Shown in pieces: positions 19,366 through 27,715 of a stretch of 64,000 bases of DNA. The notes beneath the pieces were generated by a model. It worked only from the letters and a program-made list of their open reading frames with translations, had not been told where the DNA came from and made no database searches. Position 1 is the first letter of the stretch, and every line of letters starts with the position of its first letter. Source of the DNA: Vibrio mytili (lineage in GTDB: Bacteria; Pseudomonadota; Gammaproteobacteria; Enterobacterales; Vibrionaceae); assembly GCF_000830505.1 (NCBI RefSeq), contig NZ_JXOK01000009.1, forward strand, positions 20,255-84,254. The letters run 5' to 3'. The position numbers and the translations under genes are program-made.

Positions 19366-20454
19366 ATGACAAATTACTACGCTGAAATTACTGGTTGGGG
19401 GAAATGTTTACCCCCAGCTGAGCTTTCTAACCATGATCTTAGCACGTTCCTTGATACTTCTGATGAATGGATTCGTACCCGTACTGGAATAGAAAATCGT
19501 CGTATTAGCCATGTCGATACTTCTGATTTGGCAACCGTTGCAGCAAAGCATGCACTTGCAAGGGCAGGAATCGAAGCGAGTGAGATTGACCTTATTATTG
19601 TTGCGACCTGTTCTCCTGATTCGCTGATTCCAAACATTGCGTCGAAGGTACAACAAAACTTAGGGATTCGCTCTGCGGCGGCCTTTGATTTAAACGCTGC
19701 CTGCACGGGATTTGTTTATGGATTAGAAACGGGAACGCGTTTGATTCAGTCGGGCAACTACCGTCATGCCATTATTATCGGCGCTGAACGCCTTTCTTTT
19801 TATATTGACTGGGCGATGCGGGATACCGCGGTTCTGTTTGGAGATGGAGCAGGTGCCGTCGTGCTATCAAAAACTGAGAAAGAAACCGGGTTAATTCAGT
19901 CGCAAATCGGTTGTGATGCAAAAGGTCGAGATATTCTGGCTGTGCCTGCGTTTGGTAGTAGCATGGATCGCTTTGCAGAAGACAATGGCTTTTGGGACTT
20001 CAATTTCGTCGGACAAGAAATATTCAAACGTGCGGTTAAAGGAATGGGGCTCGCAGCTAAAACTGTGCTGAAAGACTCCCAATTAAGTACAGAGCAAATT
20101 GATGTTGTGATTCCACATCAAGCGAATATCCGAATCATCCAGACCTTGTGTGATCTTTCTGGTATACCTCAAGAAAAAGCGTTTGTGAACATACAAAATT
20201 ACGGCAATACCTCTGCGGCCACGGTTCCTATCGCTCTGTGTGAAGCGTTAGAGCAAGGCCGTGTTAACCCTGGCGATAATATGCTACTTGCGGCATTTGG
20301 TGCTGGGTTAACTTGGGGGGCTGCTGTACTTAAGTGGGGAGAGCGCGTTACGCCAATCGGAGAAAGTGACGCCACACTGCCTGAATGTGAGCACTCTGCT
20401 TTGGTGCTCTTGGAACGTGCAATTACCCTATGTAATCAACGTAATACTATGTAA
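19366..20454 (+). CDS. Beta-ketoacyl-ACP synthase III (FabH2-type)
   Basis: 362 residues of the thiolase fold. The KASIII triad is visible: cysteine in [10 protein letters not shown], histidine in PHQANIRII and asparagine in [11 protein letters not shown]. It condenses an acyl-CoA starter with malonyl-ACP. It is a stand-alone gene on the accessory chromosome, unlike the fabH of the main fab cluster, and resembles the second FabH of vibrios, which is thought to scavenge longer exogenous acyl groups. About 30 extra C-terminal residues after the usual end ([10 protein letters not shown] onward) are present. The upstream promoter carries a FadR-like site; a strong terminator follows. Confidence 0.9.
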   Translation: MTNYYAEITGWGKCLPPAELSNHDLSTFLDTSDEWIRTRTGIENRRISHVDTSDLATVAAKHALARAGIEASEIDLIIVATCSPDSLIPNIASKVQQNLGIRSAAAFDLNAACTGFVYGLETGTRLIQSGNYRHAIIIGAERLSFYIDWAMRDTAVLFGDGAGAVVLSKTEKETGLIQSQIGCDAKGRDILAVPAFGSSMDRFAEDNGFWDFNFVGQEIFKRAVKGMGLAAKTVLKDSQLSTEQIDVVIPHQANIRIIQTLCDLSGIPQEKAFVNIQNYGNTSAATVPIALCEALEQGRVNPGDNMLLAAFGAGLTWGAAVLKWGERVTPIGESDATLPECEHSALVLLERAITLCNQRNTM

Positions 20455-20495
20455 TCAACGTCGCCAACAGAGTTAAGTGAATCAGAAAAGTAATC

Positions 20496-20526
20496 AAAAC
20501 AGGGAGCATTTGTTGCTCCCTGTTTT
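20496..20526. terminator. Bidirectional terminator between KASIII and the DUF1501 gene
   Basis: Perfect 13-bp inverted repeat, AAAACAGGGAGCA and TGCTCCCTGTTTT, with a 5-base loop. It is A-rich on one side and T-rich on the other, so it serves both convergent genes. Confidence 0.9.
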
Positions 20527-20546
20527 AATTGCCCATGCAGTCTACG

Positions 20547-21872
20547 TTAAGAAATAAAACCTAGGTTAGACACAGGAAAGTTACGAATATTGGGGAAAAC
20601 GTATTCAAGTGCAGCGTTATTACTTACCCCCATCCACTGGGCTAACGTTGCCCCCACTTGATCAGCGCCAATTTGTGGAATCAATCGACCTTTAGAATAA
20701 TCGTCATCCCCATCTAACACCAATTGCGGCCAGCGACCAATCGGCGTATCGCCAGATAACGCTCCTCCTAACAACAGTTGATGTCCCCCCCACCCATGAT
20801 CGGTGCCATTGCCATTATTGATCATTCTTCGACCAAAATCAGACATCGTAAACGTTGTAACTTGGTTCATCATGTTGATGGTATCCAGCTCACGATACAA
20901 AGCTGATAAGTTGGTTGCCAAATCTTCGAGCAACCCCGGGTGTCTGGCTAGTTGAGCATCATGTAAGTCATAACCCGTGTGCTTGACAAAGAATACTTGA
21001 CGCTGCTGGTTCAAATTACTTTGGCTGGCGATGAGCTTGTACACAGTTTGTAGTTGCTGCCCAAGTGTTGAAGAAGTAAATGACTCTGCATCCTTAATTT
21101 GTTCCAATTGCTCCGACAGAATATGACTCATGGTCATCGACTCATTGACCATCAAATGGAAATGCCCGCTAAACAAGCTGTCTTTTTTATTCTCCAGCAG
21201 TTTTGCATAAACATCGTTATACATGTTGTTGTTTAGTGCGCTCAATTGCACGGCTCGGTCTTTTTTCAGTATGGTTTGTCGGTACTCCATTGCTCTTAAC
21301 CAGAGCGACTCACCGTGCACGCTATAAAGCGGTGTGATCTCTGCGTTTGATGACAGTACATCAAGCATCCTTCCTGCCCAGCCTAGGTTTTTACTTTCTT
21401 CCATTCCTCCGCGTAGCCAAGACTCCGTTTGAGAATTGTGTGAAAACAGTTGCTCTGGGAGGGGAAGTTTTTCCTGCTCAATATCTTTTTTGGTTAACGG
21501 TTGATCCAATATGCCACTGTTTAGCACGATGTTTGCGTTGCCTTGTTGAAATAAGGGCAGTAGTGGTTCAAGTTGAGGGTGTAAACCGAGGGGGACTGTC
21601 TTATTTTGGCCATCGACGGCTTTTAGTCCAGTAGGCACGATCTCGTCTTTCGCAACCGCCAACTCTCTTCTAACATTGGCATACTGATTATAGTGTGCGT
21701 TTGACATTGGAAGCACCGTGTTAAGCGCGTCGTTGCCACCTTCGAGATAGACACAGATTAACGCTCGAAAATCGTTCGAGGGTGCTGCGAGAGTATAACT
21801 AGGAAGGCCGAGGGACGTAACGGCTCCCAATGAAAGTGAACTTTTTAGAAAGTCGCGTCGTGAGATATCCAT
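20547..21872 (-). CDS. DUF1501 family exported protein
   Basis: 441 residues beginning with a twin-arginine signal (SRRDFLKSSLSLGA), so probably exported folded by Tat. The body matches the DUF1501 family, alkaline-phosphatase-superfamily-like proteins of unknown function: VYLEGGNDALNTVLP near the start, FTMSDFGRRM and the DHGWGG segment near residue 345. It is 9 bp downstream of a DUF1800 gene; the pair is a recurrent two-gene unit across bacteria. No biochemical role can be assigned. Confidence 0.87.
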   Translation of the reverse strand: MDISRRDFLKSSLSLGAVTSLGLPSYTLAAPSNDFRALICVYLEGGNDALNTVLPMSNAHYNQYANVRRELAVAKDEIVPTGLKAVDGQNKTVPLGLHPQLEPLLPLFQQGNANIVLNSGILDQPLTKKDIEQEKLPLPEQLFSHNSQTESWLRGGMEESKNLGWAGRMLDVLSSNAEITPLYSVHGESLWLRAMEYRQTILKKDRAVQLSALNNNMYNDVYAKLLENKKDSLFSGHFHLMVNESMTMSHILSEQLEQIKDAESFTSSTLGQQLQTVYKLIASQSNLNQQRQVFFVKHTGYDLHDAQLARHPGLLEDLATNLSALYRELDTINMMNQVTTFTMSDFGRRMINNGNGTDHGWGGHQLLLGGALSGDTPIGRWPQLVLDGDDDYSKGRLIPQIGADQVGATLAQWMGVSNNAALEYVFPNIRNFPVSNLGFIS

Positions 21873-21881
21873 TCTTCACTC

Positions 21882-23429
21882 CTAATCTTGGATGTAAAAC
21901 TCATCATCTGAGATGGCTGCAAAAATAACTAATGACAGTTTTGTGGTAGGTACATAATTGGTTTTGTAGTCATCTAATACATCCAACATGGTTTGCTTAA
22001 GTGTCTCTGACGCCGTACCAGCAAAAAAATGTTGATCGACTAGGTTTACTAGAGCTTGGTGGTTATCAAGTTGCGCATAGAACTCGTTAAAATCGAGACT
22101 GTACGTATCGTCGCCGCCTCGGCGAGTACTATTGAGCATATAATTGACCAACTCCGTATAAACTGCCCAATTTAAAATTTGGTATTCTGGCGACACCATA
22201 TTTTCATCCATAAAGGCATTGGAAGGTTGATAATTCGGAGAATAGAAATTGAACACCGAAGGAGAGCGTAGTGGTCCCTGATTGGCCGTATTAAATGCTG
22301 TCACTGCAGCATCAAAGCGAGTCCCATTTAAAGAAAAGCCAGCGGCACGGTGGAAGTTAGTCAACACCAGAATCGGTTCTTTGACTTTTATCGGTTTAGT
22401 ATCAGTGCGTCCGCGAGCTTCTGCATCAAGTAATACGGCTTTGATTACAGCACTTAAATCGCCTTTTTTGCCTTTACCGTTGTTATTGAACACTTTCGCA
22501 ACTCTGGAGATATAACCCGGACTTGGATTTGATGTGACGAATCGCTGTATTAAACGCTTTGATATGAAAGGAGCCATATTCGGGTGCGACATAAAAATAT
22601 CGATTACGCGTGAAAGCTCTTCTTGTGCAGTAAGCCCTGCAGGAATTGTCGAACCTAGGATCGTTTTCTCCCCAGAATCGTGAAGTTCAGCTACCGCAGT
22701 CATTGGCGTTACGAAGTCATTATCTGACTTGACCCATCCAGTTAATGCTCGTGCCAACTCTTGAACATCATTTTGTGTGTACGTCGGCATCGGTTTACCA
22801 GTTGCATCATCAAGTATTTTACTGCCATCGATATTGAGTTGATAAAGACCTAAAGTAAACAGTTGCATCACTTCGCGCGCAAAGTTCTCATCGGGCAATG
22901 CGCCTGTGTCAGAATCTGCTTTTGCACTTCCCATCATTGATAAGTAGTTACCCATAACAGGATGCGTTGTCACGTCATAAAGCAAATCTTTGTAATTACC
23001 AAACGCATTTTTAACCAACATATCGTAATAATTTGCTAATCCTGCTGCTTTCCCTGACAGTGAACCTCCGTATTGAGAAACCACAACGATTTGACTTAGG
23101 GCATACGCCATGCGCTGTCTAAGTTGGTCATCCGCTGTCATGGCGATTTGGTACCAAGCGTTCTCTCGATTGGCTTGGTCACCTTTAGAAAAGGGCGTGT
23201 TGTAAAGAGGCTGATGGTAAGTTGGAGTGAGAAGAATTTGTTGGTTTATCCATTTCGTTTTGCCGACTTTTTCAACTTGATTAATCAGCGTAGGGGTGGG
23301 GCCAAATGTCGTTTGATAAAGAAGGCGAGCGACGTCGTCATCCGCAAAAGATGGCTTTATATGCCACAGTAATATGACGAATACTCCTAAAATCCGATAA
23401 AAAACTCGGCTCTGTATCTCATGTCTCAT
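21882..23429 (-). CDS. DUF1800 family exported protein
   Basis: About 515 residues from the ATG at 23429, chosen because it opens a signal peptide (ILGVFVILLWHIKPSFA); an upstream TTG at 23480 is less likely. DUF1800 hallmarks: VARLLYQTTFGPT after the signal, the LPDENFAREVMQLFTLGLYQLN segment, and SPSVFNFYSPNYQPS. Unknown function; partner of the DUF1501 gene immediately downstream, probably one operon. The promoter lies between the gene and an ERIC-like repeat. Confidence 0.85.
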   Translation of the reverse strand: MRHEIQSRVFYRILGVFVILLWHIKPSFADDDVARLLYQTTFGPTPTLINQVEKVGKTKWINQQILLTPTYHQPLYNTPFSKGDQANRENAWYQIAMTADDQLRQRMAYALSQIVVVSQYGGSLSGKAAGLANYYDMLVKNAFGNYKDLLYDVTTHPVMGNYLSMMGSAKADSDTGALPDENFAREVMQLFTLGLYQLNIDGSKILDDATGKPMPTYTQNDVQELARALTGWVKSDNDFVTPMTAVAELHDSGEKTILGSTIPAGLTAQEELSRVIDIFMSHPNMAPFISKRLIQRFVTSNPSPGYISRVAKVFNNNGKGKKGDLSAVIKAVLLDAEARGRTDTKPIKVKEPILVLTNFHRAAGFSLNGTRFDAAVTAFNTANQGPLRSPSVFNFYSPNYQPSNAFMDENMVSPEYQILNWAVYTELVNYMLNSTRRGGDDTYSLDFNEFYAQLDNHQALVNLVDQHFFAGTASETLKQTMLDVLDDYKTNYVPTTKLSLVIFAAISDDEFYIQD

Positions 23430-23471
23430 TGTTGACTCGCTTATCCAAAGAAGGGACTTAAATCCATTTAA

Positions 23472-23736
23472 TATACTCAAGTAACTTCAAGATGCTTGTT
23501 CAGCGAGAATGTATTTGCTCTTAACCACGTCGCTGATTTGAATACATAGTTATTCTACGTAAAAAGCAGTAACGCAGCTCAAGAGCGAATAAAACTTGCC
23601 CCTATGGAGCTCATCAACGAGCCCATTTCTGTTCTAAATAACGTCGAAAGGGAATCCCATTCCTACCGTTATTTATCTTGAACTGAACTCGTTGATGCAG
23701 CTTTGAATCCTGCTTCTTGAGGTCACTGTGAGTATA
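23472..23736. repeat. ERIC-like palindromic repeat
   Basis: Imperfect terminal inverted repeats: TATACTCAAGTAACTTCAAG at the left (23472 onward) and its near complement ending GTCACTGTGAGTATA at 23736, matching at about 21 of 24 positions. The outer sequence resembles vibrio ERIC elements. The interior is longer than a standard 127-bp ERIC and contains a further inverted pair (CTCATCAACGAG and CTCGTTGATG), so it is an expanded or nested copy. It lies in the 500-bp gap between the DUF1800 gene and mvaA; nothing else is recognisable there. Confidence 0.7.
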
Positions 23737-23932
23737 GAAGTATGAGCTTCAAAAATGTTAATTGTATGGCGAGTATAAAGGTTAGGTACGTGCCACAGAA
23801 AACGTCGTTCACAAAATTGGTACTATTTTGGGTAATTTGCATGAGGATGAGAGAGGTGAGTTGTCCTTGTACTGACCTTGGAACAACTCTCCTCAGAATA
23901 AATAGACTGGTATGGTATCTGTTTAAATGACG

Positions 23933-25195
23933 CTACTTTCTCGCCAATTTATGGTGAGCACGAGAGAAGTGATCAGCACAAAATGCCCCAATAATAGAAA
24001 GCTCGCCAGCTAAACATAGCGAAGCAGCGACTTCTGAAAGTGCTTTTGCATTACCGTTCCCATGCAGACCAAGGATATCTAAACAGGCTTTTTGAGTGGG
24101 TAATCCAGTACCGCCACCCACAGTACCAACCATGATATTTGGTAAGGTGACCGATGCGTAAAGATCGCCATCGTTATTGACCTCAATACGAGTCACACCG
24201 ACGGCTGATTCCGCCACACATGCTGCATCCTGACCACAGGCAATGTACAGCGCTGCAAGTGCGTTAGCATAATGTGCATTCACACCGATGGTGCCACTGA
24301 GTAGGCCGCCAACCGTTGACATGTTGGTAAACTGCATCATGGATTCAGGTGTCGTATGGAGGTATTTTTCAACTAACTGCTTGGGGATCGTGACCTCTGC
24401 AGACACCTTCTTGCCACGTACTGAGCGCAGTGCATGAGCGTTGGCTTTCTTATCTCCAGACAGGTTGCCATCCAAAAATGCTTCTGTTGGTTTTATTGGA
24501 CTTATCGCTAAGATATGGTGAAACACTTTATGTGTCGCGATAGTCACCATGTTTTGGCCAGATGCATCGCCTGTGACATACTCAAATACGAGGTAAACAT
24601 GGTTGCCTTCAATATTGACATTGATGTCTTTGAGCTTGCCATGCGATGTTGTGGATTCAGCAATATGGCGAAAAGACTCAAACTGAGTGACAACCCAACT
24701 GACAAACTGTCCTGCTTCCGCCAAATTATTAAAAGCAAACACAGGAGTACGGCTGACACCTTCACTCAACAACAAAGCACTGGCACCACCTGCGGCAGTA
24801 ATCAGGTTTGCGCCTCGATTGTATGACGCGACCAAAGCGGCTTCTGTGGTTGCGAGTGGAACGAAGTAATCGTTGTTGGCGTGCAATCCGTTGACACGAA
24901 GAGGCCCAGCAATGCCGACCGGGACATTTACGGTACCAATAAAGTGCTCAATATTGTTGGTATAGGATTGGCAATGAGACTGAGTAAAAGGATCAAGCAA
25001 CAGATCTTTATCTGTGACTTTCTCCAACACTTCCCATCGTTTGGCTAGGTGCTTATCACTCAGCCCAGGGCTCAAGCAAAGGCGCGAATCTGGTTGGTGA
25101 AATTTGGGTTCTAATGCCGATTGTAACTTATTGCTGGCCTCACTATCGGATAAGGTAGAGTTTTGAGCGGTATTATCTAGGTTTAATTTCGGCAT
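23933..25195 (-). CDS. mvaA: Hydroxymethylglutaryl-CoA reductase
   Basis: About 420 residues. It reduces HMG-CoA to mevalonate, a step of the mevalonate pathway. Visible motifs: IEHFIGTVNVPVGIAGPL near residue 75 (the ENVIG-like motif), GDASGQNMVTIAT, and GTVGGGTGLPTQ near the C-terminus, all typical of the catalytic domain. No membrane domain, as in other bacterial forms. I prefer the ATG at 25195; a GTG lies four codons upstream. A lone HMG-CoA reductase gene is common on vibrio chromosome II; no other mevalonate gene is in the window. Confidence 0.92.
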   Translation of the reverse strand: MPKLNLDNTAQNSTLSDSEASNKLQSALEPKFHQPDSRLCLSPGLSDKHLAKRWEVLEKVTDKDLLLDPFTQSHCQSYTNNIEHFIGTVNVPVGIAGPLRVNGLHANNDYFVPLATTEAALVASYNRGANLITAAGGASALLLSEGVSRTPVFAFNNLAEAGQFVSWVVTQFESFRHIAESTTSHGKLKDINVNIEGNHVYLVFEYVTGDASGQNMVTIATHKVFHHILAISPIKPTEAFLDGNLSGDKKANAHALRSVRGKKVSAEVTIPKQLVEKYLHTTPESMMQFTNMSTVGGLLSGTIGVNAHYANALAALYIACGQDAACVAESAVGVTRIEVNNDGDLYASVTLPNIMVGTVGGGTGLPTQKACLDILGLHGNGNAKALSEVAASLCLAGELSIIGAFCADHFSRAHHKLARK

Positions 25196-25395
25196 AAAAA
25201 CAGTCACTGAAAAATCGAATCAGAGATTGTAGTGATTGTGGCTTTGATTACAATGACCATTATACGTTTTGCAACAAATAGTCTCGCTTATGTAGCTGGA
25301 TTGTCTGGCTAGCGCCTATTTTCTTAACCACTTTTGCTCTTTTTCCGAGTTGGGCATTTCTTTTATAAGTGTTAGCTAAATGGAACGATTCATAA

Positions 25396-26223
25396 CTAAG
25401 CGGGGCTATACAGCCTAGGTACCCCGTTTTTGGGTAGATGAATCAGATTAAGGTGATGTTTGATTGCCCATTCAACAGTGAGCGCGGTTGGGGCAGATAA
25501 GCAAACAAGAGTAGGGATAGAGGCTCGAACGGTTTTGTGAATAAGTTCAAGGCTACAACGGCTGGTAACGATAGCAAAACCATGCTGCGGGTTAATCTGA
25601 CTGTTGGCTAATGCGCCAATGAGTTTGTCTAGTGCATTGTGCCGTCCAATATCTTCTCTGCATGCGACGATGTTTCCTTCTAAGTCGGAAAACAGTGCCG
25701 CATGTAGAGCTCCGGACTCACGAGCGGCCTCTTGCTGTTGCGAGACTTTTTCTCTTAACCCAACAAACGCTTCTGCTCGTGGAGGTATCGTTGGCGTTAG
25801 AGCTGTGAGTTCTGGCAATGCTTGCTCCAGAGCTTCAACGCCGCATATTCCGCAACCGGTGGTTCCTGCTAGGTTTCTTCTTTGTGTTTTTAATGCCCAA
25901 AATGCTCGGTTGGTGATTTCAACCTCAGCGTAATAGGCATCGAGATCACCCCCGATCTCAATGTTTTTGATTTCTTTAAAATGATTCACAATGCCAGTAC
26001 TTAAGCTAAATCCCCGAACAAAATCATCAAGATGCCCTGGTGTCACCATCATAACGGCTTGGCTAATACCGTTGTAGCTAATGGCAATCGCTGACTCACT
26101 CGCTAGAGACGTTTGCTTTTGCATTCGCTCCCCATCAAGTTCTCGGAACGTAAATGTTTTAGGCTGGGGTGGGGCTTGGTTAAAATCTGTTGATTGAAAA
26201 TAAGATTGAGTTGTACATCTCAT
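25396..26223 (-). CDS. fdhD: FdhD, formate dehydrogenase accessory sulfurtransferase
   Basis: 275 residues. FdhD passes sulfur from IscS to the molybdenum cofactor of formate dehydrogenase-type enzymes. The conserved CxxC is seen in GTTGCGICGVEAL, and RFSLSTGIV-like RGFSLSTGIV and CREDIGRHNALDKLIGA are typical. It lies just behind the LysR gene (33-bp gap), probably co-transcribed, and across a regulatory region from the FdhF/YdeP-type oxidoreductase that it most likely matures. Confidence 0.93.
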   Translation of the reverse strand: MRCTTQSYFQSTDFNQAPPQPKTFTFRELDGERMQKQTSLASESAIAISYNGISQAVMMVTPGHLDDFVRGFSLSTGIVNHFKEIKNIEIGGDLDAYYAEVEITNRAFWALKTQRRNLAGTTGCGICGVEALEQALPELTALTPTIPPRAEAFVGLREKVSQQQEAARESGALHAALFSDLEGNIVACREDIGRHNALDKLIGALANSQINPQHGFAIVTSRCSLELIHKTVRASIPTLVCLSAPTALTVEWAIKHHLNLIHLPKNGVPRLYSPA

Positions 26224-26255
26224 GAAATCACCTGTTATCCCTTGTTTGTACCAGA

Positions 26256-27155
26256 CTAGGCCAGCGTGGCATTTGGACTGAGTATGCTTTTGGCTTCAGC
26301 GAAACATTGATCCGTCAACGCTGAGAAGGGTGCTTGCTTACGCTTGAGCAAACCTAGTGGGGCATTAACTGATGCATCTTCGATAGGGACAATGCGCAAC
26401 GTTGTATTCATTTCTTCAAGCCCAGAGTTTAGAGGCATAACGGCGCAACATAGCCCGCTGGTTACTGCTTGAACCAAGTGAAAGGTGGAATTGCTTTCGA
26501 TGATGGTTTGAGGTACCAGTCCTTTGCTAATAAAACTGACATCGATGGAATGTCGGTAATGCATGCCTTTAGAAAGTAAACCAAGCGGTATGTCATCGAG
26601 TGATGACCATGTGACTTTTGATTCCGCAAAGTCAAAGTGGCGTTCATCAAAAAGCACCCCAAGTTTGGTTGGATTCAGCTCTATGACATCAAAATATGCG
26701 GTACTCACTTGGTCGACGTAACACATTCCTAAATCGAGCTGATTTCGATTGAGCTGGTCGATGATCTGTTCTGTCGTCATCGACAAAACTTGAAATCTAA
26801 GTTCGGGGAAAGCTTGAGCGAGTGGTTTAAGCAGTTCCATCGGGTTTTGACTGGCGAGCGGCACGATACCGAGTCGCAGAGAACCCACAAGTTGACCTCT
26901 GCAATTTGCGGCTTCAGCTTGTAAACCATCATGTGCGGCCAATACCGTTTTTGCCCACGCTAAAATTCGTTCACCCGCTTCAGTAAATCCTTCAAAGCGC
27001 TGACTTCTGTGAATTAACTCTAGGTCTAACTCTTCTTCTAAACCTCGAATACGCATGGAAAGTGTCGGCTGGGTAATGTTGCACAGTGCCGCAGCTTGAC
27101 CAAAGTGTTTGGTTTGTTCGAGAGCGATGAGGTATTTAAGCTGCTTGATATCCAT
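26256..27155 (-). CDS. LysR-family transcriptional regulator
   Basis: 299 residues: N-terminal winged helix (MDIKQLKYLIALEQTKHFG, AAALCNITQPTLSMRIRGLE) then a two-lobed effector-binding domain. Divergent from the FdhF/YdeP-type oxidoreductase and upstream of fdhD, the arrangement expected of a local regulator. The shared upstream region contains repeated TGATAG-N7-CTATCA palindromes that fit LysR-type operators. The effector is unknown. Confidence 0.9.
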   Translation of the reverse strand: MDIKQLKYLIALEQTKHFGQAAALCNITQPTLSMRIRGLEEELDLELIHRSQRFEGFTEAGERILAWAKTVLAAHDGLQAEAANCRGQLVGSLRLGIVPLASQNPMELLKPLAQAFPELRFQVLSMTTEQIIDQLNRNQLDLGMCYVDQVSTAYFDVIELNPTKLGVLFDERHFDFAESKVTWSSLDDIPLGLLSKGMHYRHSIDVSFISKGLVPQTIIESNSTFHLVQAVTSGLCCAVMPLNSGLEEMNTTLRIVPIEDASVNAPLGLLKRKQAPFSALTDQCFAEAKSILSPNATLA

Positions 27156-27278
27156 GCTGGTGTGTCTTCCACCTTGATTACAAAAGTCACTGGGCTGTTA
27201 ATGAACAACTCATCGTTGCCTCGTTAACTGTCCGCGGTTAATTGCCCGCGAGAGTCAAATATTAAAACTCGCATTAAA

Positions 27279-27292
27279 TTGATCCAAATCAA
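27279..27292. promoter_or_regulatory. FNR-type box, lysR-proximal
   Basis: TTGATCCAAATCAA, a perfect match to the TTGAT-N4-ATCAA consensus of FNR/CRP-family anaerobic regulators. It lies about 124 bp upstream of the lysR start and may control lysR-fdhD. Confidence 0.7.
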
Positions 27293-27339
27293 GGCTATTC
27301 CTGATTTTCATTAGGGTCAAATTCAAACTATCTATAGTG

Positions 27340-27358
27340 TGATAGATATTGTCTATCA
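27340..27358. promoter_or_regulatory. 19-bp inverted repeat, candidate LysR operator 1
   Basis: TGATAGATATTGTCTATCA: 7-bp perfect arms, 5-bp gap, containing the T-N11-A pattern of LysR-type sites. Confidence 0.6.
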
Positions 27359-27429
27359 TCGTAATGCTTTGGCCTGGTAACAGGTCGTCATCGATTTTGA
27401 CGCTTTCGAGTAGATAAAACGAATATCAA

Positions 27430-27448
27430 TGATAGGAATCTGCTATCA
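27430..27448. promoter_or_regulatory. 19-bp inverted repeat, candidate LysR operator 2
   Basis: TGATAGGAATCTGCTATCA, the same TGATAG-N7-CTATCA pattern as site 1, 90 bp further on. A weaker third copy, TGATAGATTTTGTTTATTG, lies at 27480-27498. Confidence 0.6.
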
Positions 27449-27545
27449 AAATTGTGATCAATGTCAGACTTAAAGTTGGTGATAGATTTTGTTTATTGCT
27501 CGGTAAGGCATATCAATTAGACGAGGGCAAAATAACGACTTAACC

Positions 27546-27559
27546 TTGATTTAGATCAA
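27546..27559. promoter_or_regulatory. FNR-type box, oxidoreductase-proximal
   Basis: TTGATTTAGATCAA, a second perfect FNR-type palindrome, about 157 bp before the oxidoreductase start codon. Implies anaerobic control of the molybdoenzyme gene. Confidence 0.7.
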
Positions 27560-27715
27560 GATGCAGCGGTGACTATTGTGACGGGCGCTGAATCTGTAAA
27601 TAGTGAGCAGGGAAGATTTTAATCTCGACAAGTAAATACTCGGCACGTCGTAGAGTCTTTACTTATTTAGATTAACTCGATCTGTTGACTAGACTGAGTA
27701 TCGAGGAGTAAAGAC

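Noticed and set aside
23742..23930. Plus-strand open frame of 62 codons beside the ERIC-like repeat
   Set aside because: No homology or ribosome site seen; antisense-side noise next to the mvaA end.
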